A stretch of 64,000 nucleotides of DNA. Origin: Edwardiiplasma whartonense. GTDB taxonomy: Bacteria; Bacillota_I; Bacilli_A; Mycoplasmatales; Mycoplasmataceae. The position numbers and the translations under genes were made by a program. Below, piece by piece: positions 32,130 to 41,158 of this stretch (its first letter is position 1; each line of letters starts with the position of its first letter). The notes under the pieces are model-generated. The model had not been told where the DNA came from. It worked only from the letters and a program-made list of their open reading frames with translations, and ran no database searches. The stretch lies in NCBI RefSeq assembly GCF_023566315.1, contig NZ_JAKNSU010000001.1. One strand, 5' to 3'.

Positions 32130-33048
32130 TGATGTTTGAGCTGAGTATCAAGGACAGAATAGAATTATTACCAATTTAAAAATGTATGTTCAATCAGCAA
32201 TGATTTTAGAAAAACCCCTTGATCACACGTTGATTTATGGACAAAGTGGAATGGGAAAAACTACTTTAGCAAAATTAATTGCCAAAGTTATGAAAGTAAA
32301 GATTCATATACTTAACGGAACAAGTTTGCAAAAACCAAGTGATATTATTTCAGTTTTGACAACTCTGAAACCAAATGAGATTATTTTTATTGATGAAGTT
32401 CATGCAATTAGTACCCAGGTTAGTGAAATTCTTTATCCAGTGATTGATGAAGGCAAAATTAGTTTAATTATTGGTCAAGAATACAATTCTAAAAATATTC
32501 AAATTACTTTACCACCCTTTACCCTAATTACTGCAACAACAGAATTAGATCAACTCGCTTCTCCTTTTCTTAATCGGTTTCCTATTTATTTGTGCCTGGA
32601 TGATTATGGTTGTGAAGAAATTGGCACTATAATTGCTGGTTATGCACAAACGATTAATTTACCTTTAAATTTAATGATGGCGACTTATTTAGGAGGTTAT
32701 GCTCGTAAAACTCCACGAATTGCCCTTAATTTAACAAAAAGAATTAATGATTTTTATTTAACAGGAAAAATCAAAAATCTTAACAATCAAGAAAATCTTA
32801 AGCAAATTTTGCACCAAATGGGACTTTATGAGCAAGGATTAACTAGTGATGATTTGAAATATCTCCAAGTGTTGACCTCATCTTCACCATTGGGATTAGA
32901 AAATATTATGCAACGTTTAAACATTCCTTGAAAGATAATTAAATCAATGATCGAACCCTATTTAATTGGTGAAGGATATGTAATTAGAACTAATAAAGGA
33001 CGAATGATTACAGCTAAGGGTGAAGCATTCATAAAAAAAGTTGAGTAA
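32116..33048 (+). CDS. ruvB: Holliday junction branch migration ATPase RuvB
   Basis: A 310-residue AAA+ motor that drives branch migration with RuvA. Seen: WAEYQGQNRIITNLKMYV at the start, Walker A GQSGMGKTT at residues 42-50, Walker B IIFIDEVHA at about 89-97, the sensor-region segment ATTELDQLASPFLNRF, and a C-terminal winged helix (GEGYVIRTNKGRMITAKGEAF). In most RuvB proteins the sensor segment reads ATTRAGxLxxPLRxRF; here one Arg is Glu and the Leu-Arg is Phe-Leu, while the final Arg stays. It overlaps ruvA by 14 bases. Its stop codon abuts the stop of the convergent gene inside a shared hairpin. Confidence 0.93.
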
Positions 33049-33060
33049 CTACTCAACTTT
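33037..33060. terminator. Bidirectional terminator shared by ruvB and the convergent 33049 gene
   Basis: 11-base arms AAAGTTGAGTA/TACTCAACTTT. The two stop codons (33046-33048 plus, 33049-33051 minus) lie in the loop and the adjoining arms. Confidence 0.75.
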
Positions 33061-33891
33061 AGCATCAATTTGGATTTGTTTTAATAGACAATCACCAAAA
33101 TCAATCTTTAAGGTTAGTTGATTGATTAAAGCAGAAATGGCAATAAATTCTTTCCATTCTTTTTGTTTAGTTTCAACATTTAGCAAAGTATCAATTGACA
33201 AATTATTATTAACATAACTTTGATAACTTCTATCAGCAAACATGACAATAACATCTTTAGCTTGAGTCTTTTCAGCTCAAGTAACCGTTGGAGAATTAAT
33301 CACCGCTACTTCTTCACTAATATCCTTACTGATATCTTTGTTCTTATTATTTTTATTTCTTTCGATATAATTTTCGATGTCAACACCGATTTCTTTGATT
33401 CCTTTGTTTAAAAGGTATTCAACATCAACAGCATCAATTTCTTTCACCAATTCTTCTTTGCCAATCTTATTTTGCAAATCACGAATAAAATCTAAGACTT
33501 TGCTCGCTTGATTAAAAGTGCGACCAAATTGAATTTTAATCATTAGTTTTGCCATTGGGGGAGCAATTCCAGTAGTGGGATTAAACTGAACCAAGTTTTG
33601 CAAGTCAACTAAAGAAATTTGTCCATCTTTATCAGTAATGTTAATTTTTTGACTGTTGATAAAACCAACTGCATCAGAAAAACTTTTTAAATAAGATGCT
33701 TCACGGGTGATTTTGTTCAGTTCGTTAGTTAACTCTTGTTTATCGATGATAATGTTTGGCAATTGTGCGGGTAATTCAGAATCGTCATCTAACTTACTAA
33801 AGTCACTTTGAATCTGTTTTACCAAACGTTTGACTGTTTCTTGGGTTCAATTTACTGTTGATTGGTCAATTGAATTTTTAAAAATTTTCAT
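33049..33891 (-). CDS. Unknown soluble protein
   Basis: A 280-residue protein that I do not recognise. It starts at ATG 33891 (minus) with MKIFKNSIDQSTVNW; TGA codons for Trp occur near both ends. It looks alpha/beta with much helix, rich in Asn, Asp and Lys, and has a very charged stretch around residues 185-200 (NKNNKNKDISKDISEE). No membrane segment. It is convergent with ruvB and divergent from the exonuclease-like gene; the AT-rich 80-base gap at 33892-33971 should hold both promoters. No function is proposed. Confidence 0.7.
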
Positions 33892-33971
33892 GTAAAAACT
33901 AACCTAACTTTCTTATATAATTTATATTATATCTAATTTGGGTTCGCAATCAACTAAATAGAATTGAGGTT

Positions 33972-34904
33972 ATGATGAAGAAGACCGATTTTAAACAAGA
34001 GGGCGATCACTATAAATTGAACAAGTACCAAAAGTTTTATGTGGATCAAAAGTTGGTAAAAGAACATTTATTAAAAATAATTAAGTTTCCAGTTGTAGTT
34101 ATGGATACAGAATTTTTTAACCGTTCTCACGATAAGGGTAATTTTGATACCCAACTTTATAATGAAGCAGAACCTTCGCTGATTTACACTTTGTCTTTTT
34201 CTTTTGCTCAAAGTTATATGGATTTATTACAAAGAAAGAATAAAAAGGCGATTTCTACTCTTTATGTCCGACGTAGGTATGAACAAAAGCACTTTAACTT
34301 TAAAAAGACGATGGATAAAATGTTGACCTCTTTTGTGAATACTTGCTTAACTAAAGAGATTAAAACTTTAGTTTTTGCTGGACAAAGCAATGATGTTAGA
34401 ATTTTAGAACGTTGAATTAACCAACATCCCACGCTTTTAAACAATAAAACTACTGAACTTTTCTTTCGTTCAAAAGCTACTCAAAAAATTGAAATTAATA
34501 CTTTTGATATTTATAAAACCTTAGAAAACGGGTTTAGTTTTACCAATTTTAATCAAACTGGTATTGAATTCTACAACCAAAAAAACTTGAAACCAGGTAA
34601 AATGGGTGAAAAAACAGTTCAACTTCCCGGCTTAGCTAAATTTTTTGATTATTTTGATAGTTATTATCAAGGTAATTTTTTAACTGAAAAAACCAATATT
34701 TACCAACTGTGTATTAGCGCTTTGGAGTTTTATACAATTCCCAAATTCGCTGATGTAGAACAATTCAATAGTTATAATGAAAAAATTAGAGAAGTTCGCC
34801 GTCATTGCCAAAATGATGTTTTAAAGTTACTGTATTTGATTAATTTTATTTATGTTTATGGAGTTAATAAAAATAGCAAGGTGGTTAGTGATGAAAAAAT
34901 GTAA
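33972..34904 (+). CDS. DEDDh-type 3'-5' exonuclease-like protein
   Basis: A 310-residue protein. Seen: VVVMDTEFFNR (Asp45, Glu47; the DxE of Exo I), GQSNDVRIL (Asp141, Exo II) and RRHCQNDVLKLL (His278 and Asp282, the HxxxD of Exo III). Order and spacing match the DnaQ/RNase T (DEDDh) fold, although the sequence between is not close to any member I know. A basic region (residues 85-115) could bind nucleic acid. It overlaps the start of yqeH by 14 bases, so the two are co-translated. This may link it to rRNA or ribosome maturation, which is inference. Confidence 0.6.
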
Positions 34905-35982
34905 GGGTTGTGGACGAGAATTACAAACTATTGATCCCCAAAATTGAGGTTATACTCCCAAAATTGAAGGAAACTATTGCTATCGATGCTTTCGGATTAA
35001 AAACTATAACGATTTAGTGGTGATTGATACCTCTATTGATGGAGTGAAGTTTGAGCAACAAGTAGTTGATTTAATTCACAAACAAGATGAGGATGATCAT
35101 TTTTTTTATTTGTTAGATATTTTTAATTTGAATGCTAGTCGAATTCCTAATTTAGAAAAAAGTTTAAATCCAAGCACGAGCACAATTGTTATCAATAAAG
35201 TTGATTTATTGCCAAAAGCAGTAAAATTAAAGAAGATTGCAACTTACTTAGAATCTTTATTTGCTTCCACTGGTTTAGCGGGTGTGAAAATTATTTTCTT
35301 CTCTAAAGTTAATAAACAAGGAATTGACGAACTATTAAAAGCTGTGAAAAAGTTCAAAAATAACTACTTTATTGGTCGAACTAACGTGGGAAAATCCTCA
35401 ATTTTAAACAGTTTAATCACTGCTTTGGATCAAACTCCAAGCATTGTTGAATCACCTTTTTTAAACACTACTATTGATTTAATCAGACTAGAGTATAACA
35501 ACATCACCTTGGTTGATACACCAGGGATTATTGAAAAGAATTCCTTTACTTCCTTGATTGCTCCATCAGAGTTAAAATACCTTTACTTTAAAAAAGAACT
35601 AAAGCAAGTAACCTTTCAAATCGATCAGCCCCAAACTTTTGTTTATGGTAATTTATTTGCTTTAACTTTAAAATTAAGTTCACCTCGAGATATTCATTTT
35701 TATCAAAACCCGATGGTTAATCTTCATCGTACCAAACCTGCTAATCTTGAAAGTTATTTAAACAAAAATTTCACTACTCTACATCCTGGGTTGTTGTATC
35801 AAGAAAGTTATCAACAAAAACAGGTTGTTCTGAATGAGAAACTTTGGTATCAAAAAATTGATGTTTTTGTTCAAGAATTGGGTTGAGTTAGTTTTTTACT
35901 TCACCCTAAGGATGAGGTTTGGTATTTTGTTCCTGCAAAAAATTCTAATTTATTAGTCGAGACAAGAAAGGCACTGATTTAA
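34891..35982 (+). CDS. yqeH: Ribosome biogenesis GTPase YqeH
   Basis: A 363-residue circularly permuted GTPase needed for 30S subunit assembly. Seen: an N-terminal treble-clef zinc finger (Cys4, Cys7, Cys30, Cys33), G4 NKVDLLPK at residues 102-109, G1 GRTNVGKSS at 162-170 and G3 DTPG at 209-212, in the permuted order G4-G5-G1-G2-G3. A C-terminal domain with LHRTKPANLESYL follows. The length is normal. TGA codons are read as Trp. It starts inside the end of the exonuclease-like gene. Confidence 0.92.
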
Positions 35983-36057
35983 AAGAAAAGCTGTTTATTT
36001 TCAAGTAAAACAGTGTTTTAATCATTATAATAAGAATGTCATGAAATGAGGTTAAGT

Positions 36058-37032
36058 ATGAAAAAAGTACTAGGTATTGATTTGGGGGGAACATCTGCAA
36101 AGTTCGGTGTTATTAATCAATATGGTGAAATTGAACAAAAAGGTGAAGTCAAAAACGACATGAAGAACTTACTTCCTAATTTGGTTAATCAAGTTATGGC
36201 AAGTTTAAAAGAATGGGGTTATGACTATAAAACTGATATTGAACGGATTGGGTTTGATTCACCAGGTTTTATTGATCATAAAAACGGAATTATTAAGATT
36301 GCAGGAAACTTAAATTGGTTTGACTTTAATTTAAAAGCAGAACTAGAAAAGTTGTTTATTAGCAAACCAGTTTATGTTTTAAATGATGCTAATGCCGCAG
36401 CACTTGGTGAATTTTGAACTGGTGCTGCTTCTAAGTATAATTCTGAGATTTTTTATATTCTTGGTACTGGAGTTGGTGGCGCGATTGTCCTGGATGGTAA
36501 GTTGGTCACTGGTGAACACGGTTTTGCTGGTGAGTTTGGTCATGGTGGTCACATGCAAGAAGTTTTTTCATGTAATTGTGGAATCAAAGAATGTTTAGAA
36601 CCAACCACTTCAGCAGTCGGAGTGGCAAGAGCGATGAAAAAAATCTTTGATCAAAACCCTGAACATCCAGTAAAAAAACTTCTTGAAGCAAACAGTGTTA
36701 ACATCGAGCGTTTGGAAATGAAAGATATTGCTACAGTTTATAAGAAAACCAAAGATCCTCAGTTAAAAGAATTGTTATTAGAAATTTATAAACCTTTGTT
36801 AACCCATATGTCTTTAATGATTTATGCTTTAGATACAAAAGCAGTTGTTTTAGGGGGTGGAGGCTCAAAAATGGGTCAAGACCTAGTTGATATTGTTTGA
36901 GAAGGATTGGATAATATCATTGTTGACATGTATAAAAAAGATGTAGTGATTTCAGTTGCTGAGTTAGGAAACGATGCGGGAATTGTTGGTGCTGCTTATT
37001 ATGCAATTAATGATTGAGAATGGACAATTTAA
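36058..37032 (+). CDS. glk: ROK-family glucokinase
   Basis: A 324-residue sugar kinase that phosphorylates glucose (or a related hexose) with ATP. Seen: phosphate motif VLGIDLGGTSAKFG at residues 4-17, the catalytic Asp110 in LNDANAAALGEF, ILGTGVGGAIV, and the ROK zinc motif with His162 and the cysteines of CNCGIKECLE (172, 174, 179). ATG 36058 has GAGGTTA in front of it and is preferred over the in-frame ATG at 36046. Its stop overlaps the ATG of the DUF896 gene by one base. The sugar is inferred from the family. Confidence 0.9.
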
Positions 37033-37289
37033 TGTCTAAGAACGAATTTTTATCAATCGAGCAATTAGACGAAGAGAGCTTAGTGCAAGAGATTAACCGT
37101 TTAACTAAATTAAGTAAAATTCGCGCGCTAACTATTGAAGAAGCTGCTTATCGTGAGTTACTTCGTGAACGTTTCATTAAAAATTTTAAAGAAGGATTAC
37201 GAAGTCAGTTAAGAACGATTAAAGTGGTAGATTCACCAGGACGAGATGTTAGTTCTCAAGAAAAAAAGGAAGAAAACAAGAAGGATTAA
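37032..37289 (+). CDS. DUF896 (YnzC-like) family protein
   Basis: An 85-residue charged helical protein. The pattern INRLTKLSKIRALTIEEAAYRELLRERFIKNF, then LRSQLRTIKVVD, matches DUF896 proteins (YnzC of Bacillus), which are small two-helix proteins of unclear role. The ATG at 37032 overlaps the glk stop. An in-frame ATG at 37020 is an alternative. The stop codon lies in the loop region of the terminator that follows. Confidence 0.85.
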   Translation: MSKNEFLSIEQLDEESLVQEINRLTKLSKIRALTIEEAAYRELLRERFIKNFKEGLRSQLRTIKVVDSPGRDVSSQEKKEENKKD

Positions 37290-37304
37290 ACTTTCTTGTT
37301 TTCT
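37271..37304 (+). terminator. Terminator overlapping the end of the DUF896 gene
   Basis: 12-bp stem AGAAAACAAGAA/TTCTTGTTTTCT. The left arm is coding sequence. Confidence 0.75.
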
Positions 37305-37339
37305 TTTCTTTCTGGGAGGGATTTGTCTGTTTTGGAGGG

Positions 37340-37345
37340 TATAAT
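37340..37345 (+). promoter_or_regulatory. Probable -10 element of tkt
   Basis: TATAAT 30 bases before the tkt ATG. No clear -35. Confidence 0.45.
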
Positions 37346-37375
37346 CAAAAAGAATCAACAAGGGGTAATAATAAA

Positions 37376-39346
37376 ATGTTTAATAATAAAGGTAATAACA
37401 ATCTTAATGCTCTACGAATTTTGGCAGTAGAAATGATTAATAAGGCGAATTCGGGTCACCCAGGAATTGCTTTGGGTGCTGCACCAATGATGTATTCGTT
37501 GTATGCTGAAAATTTAAAAGTAGACCCCACTCACCCTCAATGGTTTAATCGTGACCGTTTTGTTTTGAGTGCAGGACACGGAAGTGCTTTGTTGTACGCG
37601 ACTCTTCATCTTGCTGGTTTTGATATATCAATTGATGATTTAAAGAATTTTCGTCAAACTGGAAGTAAAACTCCTGGACATCCCGAACTAGGTATTAGTG
37701 GTGTAGAAGCAACCACTGGACCTTTGGGACAAGGAATTGGAATTGCAGTGGGGATGGCGGTTGCTGAAAAATTTCTTTCAGCAAAGTTTAACCAACCCGA
37801 GTTTGAAATTATTGATCATTTTACTTATGTGCTTTGTGGGGATGGTGACTTGCAAGAAGGGGTTGCTCAAGAAGCGATTTCATTTGCAGGAAAAAATAAA
37901 CTCAATAAACTAATTCTTTTGCATGATTCTAATGATGTGCAATTAGATGATTTTATCGCTTCTAGTCAAGAAGAGAACTTTATCGAACGCTTTAAAGCAG
38001 AGAATTGAAATAGTATTAGAGTTGAGGATGGCGAAGACTTAGAAGCAATTTCTCAGGCAATTCAACAAGCTAAAAAAAGTGATAAGCCAACCTATATCGA
38101 AGTTAAAACAATCATTGGCCATGGCGCAACAAAACAAGGAACACCAAGTGTCCATGGAGCACCGCTAGGCAACGATTTAAACCATGTTAAAGAGACTTGG
38201 GATTATCAATACGAAGAATTTAATGTTCCTGAAGAGGTTTATCAATTTTATCAAGAACACACCTTAAAAAGCGGTCAACAAGCATATAACCAGTGAAGTG
38301 ATTTGTTTAAAAATTATCAACACCAGTTTCCTGAATTAGCAAAAACATTAGATCAAGCTTTAAAGAAGAATTATCAGGTTGATTTTGATGCTATGTTAAA
38401 CCAAATTCCGACTAAGCCTCAAGCAACAAGAGTTTCTTCTGGTTTGGTTTTAGATAATTTAACTACTAAAATTCCTACTATGATGGGTGGATCAGCTGAT
38501 TTGGGTGGTTCAACTAAAGTGGTTGGTGCTGATGGAAAATTTTCTGAACAAAATTTAATTGGAAGAAACATTATGTTTGGTGTCCGTGAATTTGCAATGG
38601 CAGCCATTGCAAATGGTCTAAGTTTGCACGAAGGAATTTTACCTTTTGTTTCAACTTTCTTTGTGTTTTCAGATTATTTAAAACCAGCCCTACGACTTTC
38701 TGCATTGATGGAACAACAAGTTCTTTATATCTTTACTCACGATAGTGTTGCAGTTGGAGAAGACGGACCAACTCATCAACCTGTTGAACAATTAGCAATG
38801 ATTCGTTCAATTCCTAATGTGGTTTTATTTCGTCCTTGTGATTATCAAGAGGTGGTTGGTGCTTATCACTGAGCAATCAAACAAGGAAAAAAAGTTCCTA
38901 GTGTAATTGTAGCTACGCGTCAAGATTTGGTGCAATTGAATCACCAAAACGTTATTGAACAAGTTGCTCGAGGTGGATATTTGATTCAAAGTGTTGATCA
39001 ACCCCGAGTTAGTTTAATTGCTAGTGGAAGTGAGGTTTCTTTAGCTCTTGATGTGGCAAAAATTCTTGCCTCTCATCATATCGAAGCTAACGTTGTTTCG
39101 ATGGTTTCTACTTCGTTGTTTGACCAACAACCCCTTGCTTATCGTCAATCAGTGATTCGTCCAGATACGTTTAAAGTTTCTTTAGAAATGGGAACTACTT
39201 TTGGATGGGCAAAATATACTGGAGATAATGGTTTAAATCTGGGAATTGATACTTTTGGTGCTTCAGGACCAGGTGAAGAAGTTATTAGTCAAGTAGGTTT
39301 TGATAGTCAAAAAATTAGTAATCAAATCTTAAAATTGGTAAAATAA
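37376..39346 (+). CDS. tkt: Transketolase
   Basis: A 656-residue thiamine-diphosphate enzyme that moves two-carbon units between sugar phosphates in the non-oxidative pentose phosphate pathway. Seen: KANSGHPGIALGAAPMMYSL (His28 region), LSAGHGSALLYATLHLAGF, the TPP motif starting CGDGDLQEG, the KTIIGHGA segment, GVREFAMAAIANG with the catalytic Glu, and THDSVAVGEDGPTHQPVEQL. The C-terminal domain is complete. The length is normal. It is followed after 26 bases by a UPF0154 gene and may be co-transcribed with it. Confidence 0.96.
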
Positions 39347-39372
39347 ACGATGAGATAAAAAGGAGGAACCTT

Positions 39373-39600
39373 ATGACTGGTGGTGCATTAGCAGGTCTAC
39401 TAGTGGGAGTGATTCTTGTTTCTTTAGTTGTTGGAGGAATTGCTGGGTTTTTTATTACCCGAGCAGTTGTTCGCAAGCAATTGAAAAATAATCCCCCAAT
39501 TAATGAAGCTCAAATTCGAGCAATGTATTTAAGTATGGGAAGAAAGCCCTCAGAAGCTGACATTAAAAAAACGATGAATGCTGTTAAACGGGCAAAATAA
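39373..39600 (+). CDS. UPF0154 family small membrane protein (YneF-like)
   Basis: A 75-residue protein with one N-terminal membrane helix (ALAGLLVGVILVSLVVGGIAGFFITR) and a basic cytoplasmic tail with PPINEAQIRAMYLSMGRKPSEADIKKTM. This is the signature of UPF0154 (YneF), which is widespread in Firmicutes and Mollicutes and often sits near tkt, as here. AGGAGGAACC precedes the ATG. Its role is unknown. Its stop touches the left arm of a very strong hairpin. Confidence 0.9.
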   Translation: MTGGALAGLLVGVILVSLVVGGIAGFFITRAVVRKQLKNNPPINEAQIRAMYLSMGRKPSEADIKKTMNAVKRAK

Positions 39601-39648
39601 TCAACAAAAACCCCCAAAGGTTCTAATCCTTTGGGGGTTTTTGTTGAT
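39600..39648. terminator. Bidirectional terminator shared by the UPF0154 gene and plsY
   Basis: Perfect 21-bp stem with loop TTCTAAT (39621-39627). The plsY stop codon (39623-39625, minus strand) lies in the loop, and the right arm codes for the last PlsY residues. Confidence 0.9.
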
Positions 39649-40561
39649 CTAACTTATCGATTTTTTCTTGAATTTTCAACGCTTTTTGCGACAACTTATC
39701 AATCTTTTCTAACCGTTGAATTTCCTTACGTTCTTCAGCAGTAATTCGGGGTTGATTGTGTAAATAACGAAGTTTAGCCTTTTCTTGAGCAGTTAATTTC
39801 GGGAAAGTTTGGGGTTCTTCATGTTTGGCAATTCTAGAGAAATTTGGTCAATGACGCACCAATAAGATGACTCCTCCGATTAAGTTGACAATTTGAATTT
39901 CTAACATTCCACTAGCAAACCCTTTAAGATGAGTAACGTGTTCAGCGATTGGCATATGAAGATAATTCATCCAAGCAAACCTTAATCATACGCTGCTTCA
40001 AGCTTCTTGAACCCAAACATCATACGAGTTTCATCTTCAAGCAAACGAACTTAAACCATTTAATCATGGTAATCAAATAATTAACCCAACAACTATTGCC
40101 CCAATAATTGAAGAAACACTGACCTTTCTACTAAAACCAGCAGCAATAAATCAGACAATTAAGAAGATAAACAAGTATCATACATTAGAGATAAAAATCA
40201 AACCCAAGAAGCAAGAGACTGCCTTACCTCCTTTGAATTTGTAATATATTGGTCAACAATGACCAACTAAAACAAAAACCGCAGGAATAAAATAACTAGT
40301 CTCACTAAATAAAGAAGAGGGGATTAAAGAGAATAGAACAGCAATTAGAGCTGCCACAACGACTTTAAATCCATCTAACAAGGCTGTAATTAAACCTCAT
40401 TTTTTCCCTAGCAGTCTTGTAGTGTTAGTAGCTCCAGCGTTTTTCGATCCTACTGAACGAACATCAATGCCTCGTCTTCACCGAACAATAATAATTGATC
40501 AAGAAATTGAACCAATTAAATAAGCGGTAATACTAGCGAGAATTATTCCTAGATAATGCAA
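39623..40561 (-). CDS. plsY: Acyl-phosphate glycerol-3-phosphate acyltransferase, extended
   Basis: The minus-strand frame, with many TGA Trp codons, gives 312 residues. Seen: membrane helices from LGIILASITAYLIGS onward, motif GSKNAGATNTTRLLG (the GSGNxGATNxxR motif) and GHCWPIYYKFKGGKAVS (the GHxxPxxxxFKGGKxV motif). It acylates glycerol-3-phosphate with acyl-phosphate, the first step of phospholipid synthesis. Usual PlsY proteins have about 200 residues; this one has a longer central section with WLPWLNGLSSFAW and an extra lysine/glutamate-rich coiled tail of about 80 residues. The only possible start after the upstream TAA is TTG at 40561, behind AAAAGGA. Confidence 0.88.
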
Positions 40562-40654
40562 ACGAACCCAATCCTTTTTTTATACAATAATGTTATTATA
40601 AATTAATCGTTAATAAATAAAAGGGTTTTTCTAACCTCAAGAAGGAGAAATGCT

Positions 40655-40984
40655 ATGAGCACAAAACAAAGTAAATATAATCTAATTGATCCTAGTCAAA
40701 TGAATGAAAGCGAACTTGAACAATTGATCACTACAACCACTCTAACTAAACAAAGTTATCAAGAACAAGAAAAAGCGGTTTATAAAAGGATTCGTGGTAA
40801 ATTGTGATTATGATGGTTCTTACCAATTTTTGGTTGAGTAATTTACACGATGGTTTATTCACGCCGTTTAGAACAAGAAACTGCGCAAGCACAACTTGTT
40901 GGAGTAAAGACTAAAATTGCTGAATGTGAACTACAAGAAGTCTTTATTCAACGGCGCCAAAAAACGTTAAGTGAAGAAAAATAA
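40655..40984 (+). CDS. Small protein with one membrane segment
   Basis: A 109-residue protein. The first 48 residues are charged and helical; LWLWWFLPIFGWVIYTMVY is a likely membrane helix (three of its Trp codons are TGA), and a charged coiled tail follows. It starts at ATG 40655 behind AGAAGGAG. It is divergent from plsY and upstream of the large YhgE/Pip-like gene. I do not recognise it; perhaps an accessory of the large membrane protein. Confidence 0.7.
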
Positions 40985-41158
40985 AAAAGCAATTGAAGTT
41001 TTTTTCGTTTACTTTCTTAGGCTTGTTAGATAAAATCTTTTATAATTGCTGAAGGTTTTATTCAACCAAAATCTCAGAAAACCACAAATTTTAAATCACT
41101 AGTTTTTAGTAATCAATCTTTTTAAGTTAAATTACCAAATTTTGAAAGGAACTAAATC

